Shown: positions 46,905-56,773 of the stretch, in pieces
Numbering within the stretch: position 1 is the first letter of the stretch
Layout of the letters: each line of letters starts with the position of its first letter
Assembly (NCBI GenBank): GCA_011109175.1
Contig: RDEW01000035.1
Span: 386,902-450,901 of the forward strand
Origin: Dicyema japonicum
Taxonomy: Eukaryota; Dicyemida; Rhombozoa; Dicyemidae
Direction of reading: 5' to 3'
DNA: 64,000 nucleotides
Notes under the pieces: generated by a model
Told to the model about the DNA's origin: nothing
Databases searched by the model: none
Seen by the model: the letters and a program-made list of their open reading frames with translations, nothing else
Position numbers and translations under genes: made by a program

Positions 46905-48810
46905 AGTATGATGAGATGTGGACAGTATCGTCAAGGTGGGTCTAGACGCTTCCGATTTGGAGGTTATTGATCAAAAACCACTCCTTTCGCATCTTCCAGT
47001 GACCAGAATGGCGTGTCGTTGTTGATTTGATCAGAATCTCTCATATCTATTTTTGCAGATGGACCTGTAAAGGTCTCTCTGCTCAGGGGGCCTGACATCT
47101 AGATGCTACATATCTCTAACGATTTTTATTGGGAGTTGAGGAATCGTCTTGATAACAGTTGAATGGAGCTCAAGGAGGATAAATACGCAAGGCGTGCTAC
47201 ATCAGCGGGTGAGAGGATTCCCAGTCCGCCAAAGCGAACGGGTAAGGTTACTTGGTCCCACACTTTATATGTATGAAAAGTTAAATTTTGTTATAATGGG
47301 TTCTTACAAGTGTTTTGTGAAGGACTGCATGGAATATAAAACTTAAAGGATGCTTTGGATAATAAATTTCGCGAAAATCTTCCGAGGTACCGAAAATATA
47401 GGCTTGTTCAGACAATGGGTCTGAATGAAGAAATCAAGAAATAAAACTTAAAGAAAATAAAAATCAAAAAATACTTGTTCACAATCAATCAATCCACTAA
47501 CAATCAAGCAATTCACAGAAGGCCTAACAACCCTCAGGACAAAGGATTGTAGAAAGATTCAATCAAACGAGTTGTCCAAAATGCTGGATAACAGTGAAAA
47601 AAGTTGTTTGATAAGTTAGAAAATGTTGTGTGCAGTTATAACATATCTGTCCATTCATTTATAACAAAAGTCCTTCCGAATTTAAGTGATGAGTGAGTGA
47701 TTCGAGAGAAAATGGAAGATTCAGTTAATTGTTCGACTCCAGAATATATTGAAAATTCACGTAAATTGATTTAAATCTATTTGTAGATAATTCCGTCATA
47801 CAATTTGTTACCGAATGCGAAAGAATCAAATTCAAACCGATTGAAGATTCGAGTTATTACAAAGCTATGAACAGGAAAATGAATTTTCATAATAGTAAGT
47901 ATAATTTTAATGTGGGAGATCGGATCCACATGTATAGGACACAGATCGGATCCACTTATTGCTCTTGTAGCCTCAGAATGCGTAGAGTTCGATCCAAGAG
48001 GTTGTTTTATGTACAAAATTACTTAGGCGACAAAAGTGATTCTTAGAAAAGTCCTTGTGACTTAATACATCATCCGATTATTAGTTTCCTTAATATTCCT
48101 CCTGGGAGAGATTCTGTTTATTAGATATATTTAATTTGATTCCACGGATAGTATTCCAAACAAATCTTGTGGATTTCATATGCCCTAAGATGATAAGAGT
48201 CGGTTCCAAGACTTTTCTTTGCGTGTTGAAGTTATGATTATTCGATTTAAACATTTATATTTTTGAGGACAGAAAAGGTTGGTTCATAGTATTCTCTATA
48301 AGGGAATGAGATTTGGAGTCGAAACGTAGTGTTATAGCATTTATACACTACTCGAGGACAAACAGCTTTTCTACCCGGAGGATTATATGATTTAGATGGT
48401 CCACTGTCCTGTCGATAAAATCAAATGTGCATGGATCAGATGGAAGGGAAAATGGTTCTTGAGTCGACTGGATGGGGAAATGGTTCTTTTCGATGTCTTT
48501 CCACACTGAGCACCACCGCATAAGATGAACCACCTAATGCCAATCTACTGTCATGTTAAACCAGAACTACAAGTTATATGTATTGTCGGGAAATTGTGCA
48601 AAAAATATTTAAATAAGGTAAAACGAGTGACGTCATCAACAGTGATTCATCACTCCAGATTTTCTTCTGGGACTCACAAACAATCAAGAAAAAAGAACGA
48701 TAAGTCAAAACGTTTTCAATGTCTTGGATTAATTAGCATGACTGTTCTTTACTTCTTAAATAACATGTGAGTTCTTTCTAAGCTGAGGTTAAACATTACT
48801 ACTCCTTAGA
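46905..48810. other. No clear gene
   Basis: No gene, RNA or repeat is recognised on either strand. A few frames of 60-80 codons exist but none has motifs or a credible start. Confidence 0.4.
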
Positions 48811-48814
48811 AGCT

Positions 48815-50400
48815 GATAATTAGTATTATTAACCAAGAACACCAATAGTGAATTTAACTACTAAATTAAGTGATCTCTAAGGCCTCTATCAGATTTCTCA
48901 TTTTCTCCCCGTGCGCCTTCTGGGATCCAACACAACTTTTCTGTGGGCGGGGTGGTTTCGGGAATGGAATTGGAGAGGGGTGATGTATACCCTTCTCATA
49001 AGACACGTCGTGGCTGTGTATTGTTGAGAGTTGCACTGCTTGCACAGGGTAGCAAATCCCATTCCATTTTGTCGGATAAGGTTTTCAAGTGATGAGGGTA
49101 TTAGTTTTTATAGTTTCCCGAGACTACTAATATTAGTGGCTGTTAAGGCCTGAATGTCCCGGATTCATTGTTTGTTCGTCCAGGATAGATTGATTCCCCA
49201 TGATGTACAGGCATAGCTGACAGATGGCTCAATGAATTGTTTTATACAACAATTTCAAAGCTGGAAAGGGTTTTAGTGCCACCGAAAATAGTTTTGATTA
49301 TTCTTAGCTGTCTTGAGCAGCTTCCAGAGACAGCTTCGATGTGAGATGAAAAAGACATGTGTGTGTCGAAGATGATCCCCAAGATTTTCAGTTTCTTCGT
49401 GACAAATATTTTTGTCTGGTTGATAAATATATCCACTGTCATTTGTCCAAGTCGTTTGTCTAAGGTAAATAAAGACGAAGATTTTTCAGTAGATATATCA
49501 AGCCGGTTATAATTTAGCCAAATTTTAATCTTGTGAAGGTATTCTTATAGTCTTTCTGATGCCTTTGGGAGATCTTAATCGCGGAATCCGACTAATTGGT
49601 AATCAGCATATGATAGGAGGGAATCGTTCTTTATTATCGGTTGTGGTAATTCAGACATGTTTAAGTTAAATAAGGCAGGTGATAAAGGGAACCTTGTGGG
49701 ACCATGTATACCAGGGCCCTTCTTCTATTGATGAAGTTAGAAGCCAGAGTTTTGCATTTGGTTTACGGAAAAGACCAAACAATTTCCGGGTTAGGATTTT
49801 CCTGTAGACAGAATCGAAGCCTTTTGTAAATCGATCGAGGAACGACTATTTTGAGGTGGCGAGGATTTTGTGTTAAAACCTTCAAGCATAAATTGGTTGA
49901 GGGCAGTGAGGTGTATAGAAGTTGAATAACCCCTTCTGGATCCATGTTGTGAGAATGAAAAAGGAAGGGACAGGGTTTATAAGATTAAAAATCATTTTTT
50001 CCAATAATTTTTGAGTGCATAGTAAAGAAATTGGTTGAAATAAAGCAGGATTGTCCTTAGGCTTCCTAGGCTAAGGATTGGGCGTATATAGGACAGTTTC
50101 CAAATAGTTGGAATTGTATTCATGTTTATTTAATAGTTGAAAATCACTGTGATCGCATCAATCGCAATAGGTCCTAGGTGTTTTAGTAAGATGCCAGGGA
50201 TAGAATCAGGCCCACATGAGAGGAAAGAATTCATCCTCTTCAAACCCTCACTGACATCTGAATGTGAGATAAAGTTAATCGGCTTGGTTCTCTTCGGTCT
50301 CATTGAGGATAAAGAAGGTTCATCCGTTTTCCTGAAAGGTTTGTGGCGTATATTGGCGTAATATTTCATGAGCTTGTTAAGACTGTGCTGATCCGTCTTT
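48815..50400 (-). mobile_element. 2A-LINE copy II, 3' half
   Basis: On the minus strand: LNKLMKYYANIRHKPFRK, SEGLKRMNSFLSCGPDSIPG and STTIHLTALNQFML across frame shifts, then KKLKILGIIFDTHMSFSSHI. This is the reverse transcriptase and following region of the same family as the copy at 50410-53244. The 5' half of this copy is at 53253-54530, so a younger element split it. Its 3' end near 48815-48890 shows GATCACTTAATTTAG and a GGTTAATAATACTAAT tail. Stops show it is inactive. Confidence 0.75.
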
Positions 50401-50541
50401 TGTCTGTTATTATTATTATTATTACCCCCAGGATCACTGGGTCAAAGAAAAAGAAATAAAAGTTCTCATCTAACTAAGTGATCCCAGACCGACAAAGGTG
50501 AGGACGAGTCCGGCGGGGTCGAGAATCCTGAACAGCTCTTC

Positions 50542-50790
50542 TCATTGGACATGGCATCGGCTCAAATTTCTGTATGATTGTAGATAATTCGATAGTATTT
50601 GGAATAGAGGGCAGCTCGGTAGAACAGCCTCCTTTAATAGTTTCCGTTGTAGTTCAATTAAAAAGTTTTCAATAGGTTGGATATTGTGATCTGGTCCAAT
50701 TAACCTCATTGCAGTCTCCTCGATTGCAGATAATTTCAATGTGGAAGATCGTGACATTTGCATTGCCCATGAAGGACTTGCATACGTCAT
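50542..50790 (-). pseudogene. LINE copy I, C-terminal region
   Basis: The frame reads MTYASPSWAMQMSRSSTLKL, IGPDHNIQPIENFLIELQRK and ILSNYLQSYRNL. The LINE at 13545-14645 has the same blocks in its last coding part. This region follows the reverse transcriptase in the CR1/Jockey-like LINEs. Confidence 0.7.
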
Positions 50791-50870
50791 CGTTGGTCGG
50801 ATAAATTGTTTGTAATCGTGGCAAGGATCCCAGTTTGATCTCTAATTTTTTGAGAGCACTTTTAAAATTC

Positions 50871-51444
50871 TCATTTTTTCAGAGCAGAAGTTACTCTGTT
50901 TTCAACATGCCGGATAAAGGTGAGTCCCTGATCAAAGGTTACTCCCAGAATCTTCGGTGTTTTGTTAATAGAGATAGCTTCGTTCTTCATAAAGACTTTT
51001 GGTTCGATACAGAGCTGTCTCTTGTAGGTGGTAAACAGTGTGACAAAGGACTTTGCTGCTGATGTGTCAAGTCTCCGCTTCGAGAGCCATAGTTCCAAGT
51101 TGTCGAGCATTTGTTGAGCCAACTGAGTCGCTGATTGAATGTTTCTGTCTTGGAGGCAAGAATGATATCGTCGGCATATGAGAGGATTAGACAGTTTTCA
51201 TTACAGGTTTGTGGCATGTCGTTTATGTAGAGATTGAAGAGTTGGGGTGATAGTGGGAGCCTTGAGGGACTCCATTTGGGAAATAGCGAGATCTTGATTT
51301 GATGTTGTTGCAGAGTACTTGTGCTCGTCTTCCATTTAGGAAGTTTCCAAGCCAAAGTTTCAGGTTCGGATGGATGTTGGTTTCGTATATTTTCTTTGTT
51401 AGGAGTTTCCTAGGGACTGAGTCGAACGCTTTTGTGATGTCCAC
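50871..51444 (-). pseudogene. LINE copy I, reverse transcriptase core
   Basis: Frames read DITKAFDSVPRKLLTKKIYE, LKLWLGNFLNGRRAQVL, RYFPNGVPQGS, then SPQLFNLYINDMPQTC and SYADDIILASK. The FDxVPR, GVPQGS and YADD motifs hold the catalytic aspartates. A later frame gives NEAISINKTPKILGVTFDQG. The domain is spread over three frames, so at least two frameshifts are present. Confidence 0.85.
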
Positions 51445-52373
51445 GGATATAAGTACTGTCCTCTGATGGGTTTGGGGGAGTTAAATCCTTCCGCAATGAA
51501 TTGTGTGAGGGTTGTAAGGTGTGTTGTCGTCGAATGGTTGTCCCGGAATCCGTGCTGGGTCGGAGGTATTGAGATTGAGTCTTGTATTTTTTCCAAAACA
51601 AGCCTTTCAAGGATCCTTGAGACCGGACTTAGAATAGATATTGGGCGATAGGAAGATGGTTCATCTATTGGTTTGTTGGGTTTTCGGATAGGTCTGATTA
51701 GAGACTTCTTCCATATTTCAGGGATTGTATTTGTGTTAATGGATAGGTTGAATATATAGGCTAATAGTTCCAGGGCTCGATGGCCTAGGTGCTTCAGTTC
51801 ACATGTGGTTATGTTGTCTGGTCCTTTGGCCTCTGAGTTGTTGGCCTTAGATATGGCTCTGCGAACATCCTGACTAGTAAATAGGATCCAGTCATCGGAG
51901 CGTTTCGGTTCAATCTTTTTCAGGAATACTTGGTGTTCTTTTGAAAACTTCCTGTAGGATATAGATGTGTAATATTTTATCAGAGTGTCTGGTTTTATGT
52001 AGACTTCGACTTTTCTCTCTGGGGAGGGTCTTTTGATGTTTTTGATCCACTTCCACACTCTTTGCATTGGGGGGTTTTTGTAGAGAGCTTTCGATAGTCT
52101 CGTCCATCTATTTGCATTTTCTGTCTTTATGTTGTTGTCGATCTCTCTGTTCAATTCTCGTATTTTCCTGATGTTCTCTTCTGTTGGCGATTTTACCATC
52201 TTTAGATTTCGTTCTCTGATCAGATGTTTCGTCGTTGTGTTAAAACGTTTTGATGACGTTGGTTGTCTCCCATAGGAATGTACTTCTTTTTCGCATCGTT
52301 TATAATGGAGTTGAACCATTTCACTAATTGTTCGACGGAGGGAAAAGTGGGGAAATTTAATAGTCCAATACAA
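51399..52373 (-). pseudogene. LINE copy I, linker and N-terminal reverse transcriptase
   Basis: This 324-codon frame starts within the linker (IRKIRELNREIDNNIKTENA, NRWTRLSKALYKNPPMQRV). It then shows AKGPDNITTCELKHLGHRAL, IPEIWKKSLIRPIRKPNKPI, SSYRPISILSPVSRILERLV and STTTHLTTLTQFIAEGFN, the first conserved reverse transcriptase blocks in order. It is the longest intact retroelement frame in the window. The frame is lost before the catalytic motifs, which continue in another frame (50871-51444). Confidence 0.85.
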
Positions 52374-52506
52374 TTATCGACGTATTCCTTGAATCCTTTC
52401 CAATTTGCAAGGCTGTAGTTAGTTATTGTTGGGCATTGTCCTTTTATCCGTGACCTTGTTTTGACCTCCAAAAATATTGGGTTGTGGTCACTACTGGTGT
52501 CATACT

Positions 52507-53061
52507 TCACTGACCAGTCAATAAGGCCAAGGACGGTGATGACAATGAGATGTCGATAGAAGAAGGTTTATCATTACGTCGAGTAGGTGTTCTTGTATGA
52601 GATGCAGGATCGTTGAGTATACATAGGCTGTGGAGGTCCTCAATTATCATCTTCCCTCTTTTGTCGTAGGTTTGTCCTGTCAGCCACAGTGGGTGCTTCG
52701 CATTGAAGTCACCACAGATAATCACATCCTTTAGTGACGCGAGAGGAGTGAGTCTGGGGGCACTGGACGAGCAGGAACTCAGTGGTGGGAGATATGCGTT
52801 GACAATTGTTATTGATAGTCTTGGGAATCGTATTTTGGTAACCAAAAGTTCGAGATTTCCATATCCTTTAAGCATAGTGTAAGCACTGTTGGTTATGTCC
52901 TCAAACGGAATGCCGTTGCGGATAACTGTGAGAAGACCCCCACCAAGTTTGCCAATTCTGTCACGGCGAATTACTGTGAATCCCGGAAATACTGGTGTTG
53001 AATTCTTTGGAGAAAGTTTAGATTCTTGAATTAGCAACAGATCAATGTGATTTTCTTTCAC
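52507..53061 (-). pseudogene. LINE copy I, APE-type endonuclease
   Basis: The 184-codon frame contains LLLIQESKLSPKNS (catalytic E), GGGLLTVIRNGIPFED, SITIVNAYLPP, VIICGDFNAKHPLWLTG (catalytic D and N) and SSIDISLSSPSLA, the ordered blocks of apurinic-like endonucleases. The SDHN block lies in the next frame (52440-52510: SSDHNPIFLEVK). The 2A motif lies upstream, separated by one TAG codon. Confidence 0.85.
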
Positions 53062-53124
53062 AAATGTCTAAAGTTCGAGTATTTTGTTCTTGATTCCATT
53101 TATGTTCAGTTGGACTATTCTGGC

Positions 53125-53148
53125 TGGTCCAGGGTTTGCCTCAACGTC
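53125..53148 (-). other. 2A ribosome-skipping motif DVEANPGP (LINE copy I)
   Basis: The minus strand encodes D-V-E-A-N-P-G-P directly before the endonuclease start (ARIVQLNINGIKNKILEL). It matches the full 2A consensus D-V/I-E-x-N-P-G-P, at which the ribosome fails to join G and P, so the upstream peptide and downstream protein are made separately. The motif is intact, but the frame is closed by TAA about 9 codons upstream and by TAG about 15 codons downstream, so this copy is no longer translated through. Confidence 0.85.
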
Positions 53149-54138
53149 CCGCAGCGGCGCAGGCCTTCCTTATTGGTCCACCGTGAAGATTAGGGGAAAG
53201 TGTGGTTTTTTTTTCAAATGCCACCACGTCGTCGGCGAGCCACATGACTGTTAAAATATCCTTTTGGGCCAAATTGTTTAATTTCTCTCCACATCGTCTG
53301 AGCAGATTTCTGAAATGGAAAATACTAGTTTGTCCCATTTGTTGGCTTCAGCTCTTCTAATCCTTTTTGATATTTTGTAATTGAGAGTTTTTGTTTGATT
53401 TTTCTGTCCGGGAAAGCAAGGTACGTGTTTTTTCAGGAAATTCCTTTCTTTGATTGATGATTTGGTGTTCTGATCGATTTTTTCATTGTAGAATTTAAAT
53501 GATCCACGCGGAATGAATGTTCTCCGCTCCATGAGAATAGTTTTGTTCAAAAAGTCAATTGCTTCATCTATTTGGGGGAATATCATCATGCCAAAGTTTA
53601 GTAGAGCTTGATCGATGTATTTTGAATAGTCATTCCAATTTGTTTTTTTACAGTTGAAAAATGAAACAGTCTCTTTCCTGTGAAAAACTTTTTTGAGCGA
53701 ATAATGATGGGGTCAGAATATAATCCATAATGCACCGACCAAGATGTTTCCGGTGCAAGTTTGAGTACATAAGGTAATGTCGGACACGTTATGTTTCGTT
53801 TTCATTGTAAGGAGTTCTAGTGTGCTTCCTGAAGTTGTTGAGGATAGTCAGAGAGGTGAGCTGGTTTAATAAGGATAATCCTCGTGAATCTGCTAGCTGT
53901 GATTTTAACCAGGCTGGATTTTAGCATTGAAATCTCCACACAATATCAAATCTCCGAGCTTGTTTTACTTGGTTAGGTTTAGTGAGAATCCTTTTGGGCA
54001 AGAAGATGGAGGGGGACGTAGATGTTTGTAATTGAAAGTCCCGAATCTACTTGTAATTGATATACAGATATTTCCGTGGTCCACTCGTTTATTAGTGACT
54101 GTAGTTTTGCTGAGATGTCCGTAAATCGAATGTTATCT

Positions 54139-54534
54139 TTATAATGACAAGGAGACCCCCACCACGACGGTTCGAGCGGTCCAGACGAATGCAGTGGTAT
54201 CCTGAAAAATGCAGGGTGATGATGGAGTAAGTCTGCTTTCTTGAAGTAAAATCAGGTCAATGTTATGATCTTTAATGAAAGATCGTAGTTCGAGAATTTT
54301 GCTTTTGATTCCGTTGTTTATCTGCAGAATTGAGAGTGGAGGGCCTGGATTAAGTTCAATGTCACCGGCGAGAATTATCAGAATCCCATTCAGCCGGGGA
54401 AGATTAAGAAAGGGAAGAGACCGTCGTCCGAAGAGTCCTTCTTGGAAGGTAGTTAATGGTCCTTTTTCGCAGTGTATTAAGTGCACCCCGAGCACCTCAA
54501 AAACTTTCATAACTGGTAGACCACATGACGCCAC
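54139..54534 (-). pseudogene. LINE copy II N-terminal ORF with 2A peptide
   Basis: This 131-codon frame starts MASCGLPVMKVFEVLGVHLI, then about 50 residues lead to RLNGILIILAGDIELNPGPP, with 2A at residues about 58-65. The hydrophobic run just before the motif (ILIILAG) is typical of 2A upstream regions. After the motif comes LSILQINNGIKSKILELRSF followed by HNIDLILLQESRLTP, the endonuclease start with its catalytic E. The frame is lost soon after. In this copy the upstream peptide, 2A and endonuclease are in one open frame. Confidence 0.85.
54340..54363 (-). other. 2A ribosome-skipping motif DIELNPGP (LINE copy II)
   Basis: The minus strand encodes D-I-E-L-N-P-G-P, a complete 2A consensus, in frame with an upstream ATG and the downstream endonuclease. 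2A motifs at this place are known from APE-type LINEs of trypanosomes and some invertebrates. Skipping should release a leader of about 64 residues. Confidence 0.9.
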
Positions 54535-54539
54535 GTTAC

Positions 54540-55555
54540 GATAATAAATAACAAAGTAAAAATGACGTTAAAGAATAAGGGTCCATTCATCTCTAAGAAT
54601 CCTCCCAAGTTTTTAATGTGGTACAGACTATTGGGAACACCCATTCAGTTTCAGAGAACGATAATACCGATAATACAGAGAATAAGGATTAGTGGGGATT
54701 CCAAGTAACTGCAATACTTTTTCCAAGACATCATCAAAACTAAAATACAAAGTTCCTGCTTCCAATACAAAATCCAATGACTTCTGCAGGATTGTCAATG
54801 AAATTAACTTATTTGAACGCCACTAAATCATACATGCACATCATCACGACAAACAAATTTATTCAAACAAAAAGGAGCAAATTAATCTCCATCTGCCAAG
54901 AGGTGTCACATTGCGCGGATGATGACATTGCGAGAAGCATCTCAGTTCGCGAGGGTCGAGTCGCGTCGCATTTCCTTTTTCATTGATGACTCCTTTAAAA
55001 ATTCTTCCAACCACATCAAATGTTTCAAAGGCGACTAGGAGAAAGTGGAAACGAGTATATCTCCAGTATAATCATTGGCATAATAAATTATTCGTGTGTA
55101 ATTATGCAATTGCGTGCTCAATGCCTGTCCATAATGAAACCTCGCCATAACAACTACCTTTTTGTTAATTTAAATTCTAAAGATGAATGAATAGATTATC
55201 AATGATGTGTTATAAATTAACCAACTTGATTGTATTATCAAACGACATATTAAACTTTCATATAATATCACTTACTATTCTTCAATAAATTGAATGATTT
55301 GAATCAACTAAGAAGTAAATTAACACCACTTTAAGCATCAGTTTCAGGAGAGACATAATACATATAGCTCTGCATCAGGAGAAAAGGAGTTATTAACATC
55401 CCGTGAATAAGAAGAATTACAATTCACATTAGTTTAAAAAATATTTATAAATAAAAAAATATTTAAAATAAATTGAAAATTCAAATTAATTATAAAATAG
55501 AGTTGACTTTTATCTGGTGTTTCATGTTTTTAATTTTAGTAACAGACAAGAAAAT
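54540..55555. other. No firm gene; possible minus-strand exons
   Basis: Minus-strand frames at about 54630-54780 read SLDFVLEAGTLYFSFDDVLE and QLLGIPTNPYSLYYRYYRSL. A frame at 54920-55030 reads FETFDVVGRIFKGVINEKGN. They look coding, but no family is recognised and the splice joins tried gave stops. The right part is AT-rich and should hold the HSF promoter; no heat-shock element could be fixed. Confidence 0.3.
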
Positions 55556-55559
55556 AGAA

Positions 55560-56620
55560 ATGAGCGACCAAATTAATGCAAATACAAACACAAACGTGAT
55601 AATTTCAAAAATTCCCACATTTATCCACAAACTATGGATTCTGGTTGATGACTATAAAACAGACCATCTAATTCGCTGGGACAAAGTCTCTATTCCTATA
55701 ATCTTAGAATGGTCAGAGTTTCCATATTGTCGACCAGTTTAACTTTGCCAATCACCTTCTTCCAAGATTCTTCAAGCATGCCAACATATCCAGTTTTATT
55801 CGTCAACTAAACATGCGTAAGCAATCTAATAAGTACAGATGGATTCCGTAAAGTAACTGACCTCGAACAGGGGATAAACCCATCAAACTCAGTCCACTAC
55901 TGTCACCCATATTTCAGCAAGAACTGTCAGGCTGACCTTGTCCACATTAAAAGAAATGTAATTTACCAAGTAACGTGCAGACAAGTAAGGGATTACGAAT
56001 GGACGAAATTGAGAGTGCCTCTGACTCTGAGACGAACTATCTACTAATGGAAATGAACAAATTGAACATTAGAGTGGATTCACTAGAGTGTGTTTTAGAG
56101 AAGATGAAATAGTAATATTGTTAGTAATGGTAGTGAGAACATACGTCTCAAGGACCAAATAGGACTACTCCGATCGGACAATAACAAACAGCAACAAGTC
56201 ATTAATAAATTAATTAACGTCATTGTCTCATTCTTTGCTAACGTGGACCAAAAACTTGTTAGAAAGAATGTGCTTCCTCAACTGATGGAGTGGTTGCCCC
56301 AATTTAATAGCGATGGAGATGTCTCTATATTACCTTCACTACACGTGCTTATTTGTTATATTTTAGCCCAACAAAGCATTCTTTGTGGACAATATATATG
56401 ACTATAATGAGGTTATTTGTTGTAGTTAGTGAAGAATGAGAAGGATTACTGTGACGAAGGATGGAATGGACAAAATGTGGTGAAATTAGTGGATAATAAT
56501 AATGAGTTTGACCAGGATTACACTGTGAATGAGGGACAATCAAAAAGAGAGGATTCAAAGACAGTATCACTGAACAATTGGAAGTATAATCGACAAACTA
56601 ATAGCTTTGATCCATTTTAA
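55560..56620 (+). CDS. HSF1: Heat shock transcription factor
   Basis: HSF trimers bind nGAAn repeats and activate chaperone genes. The start [20 protein letters not shown] leads into the DNA-binding domain: [68 protein letters not shown] and HCHPYF-like YCHPYFSK. A heptad-repeat trimerisation region follows ([20 protein letters not shown] with [12 protein letters not shown]). Six introns are 22, 22, 23, 22, 22 and 23 nt (55686-55707, 55817-55838, 55958-55980, 56112-56133, 56345-56366, 56412-56434). The coding length is exactly 309 codons. At 308 aa it is much shorter than vertebrate HSF1, with a short acidic tail and no visible HR-C. The subtype symbol is approximate. HECTD1 starts 153 bp downstream. 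Confidence 0.93.
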
Positions 56621-56773
56621 TTAATTTTATATTTATAAATTGTTGTTTTTAATGGCTAATAAGTTATAATAATATTATGTAAAAATTAATAATAATTACA
56701 GAGATATCGATTCAACGATACGTCACCACAACTATATATTTGTGTTTTGCGTTATTAGAGTTGTTATTTAGAG

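Larger units (their letters stand above)
50410..53244 (-). mobile_element. 2A-LINE copy I, near full length, inserted in copy II
   Basis: About 2.83 kb. It encodes, in order, a 2A motif (53125-53148), an APE-type endonuclease (52507-53061), a linker and a reverse transcriptase (51399-52373 and 51223-51444, then 50871-51355), a C-terminal domain (50542-50790) and a 3' untranslated end with the GGATCACT hairpin and an ATT-repeat tail. Flanks TGTCTGTTA (50401-50409) and TGACTGTTA (53245-53253) differ at one base and fit a target-site duplication. The parts are broken by stops and frameshifts, so it is probably dead, but it is the best copy for defining the family. Confidence 0.85.
53253..54534 (-). 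mobile_element. 2A-LINE copy II, 5' half
   Basis: This half holds a 131-codon frame (54139-54534) with the 2A motif and endonuclease start, damaged endonuclease sequence, and the linker frame 53278-53589 (RRTFIPRGSFKFYNEKIDQN, ISKRIRRAEANKWDKLVFSI). The linker continues in frame shift as TMWREIKQFGPKGYFN, equivalent to QRVWKWIKNIKRPS in copy I, and then stops at the insertion point 53253. The 3' half resumes at 50400. The 5' end near 54530 starts CATGTGG, like copy I. Confidence 0.8.

Noticed and set aside
50401-50432. ATT microsatellite as an independent repeat
   Set aside because: It is the 3' tail of LINE copy I, directly after its terminal hairpin.
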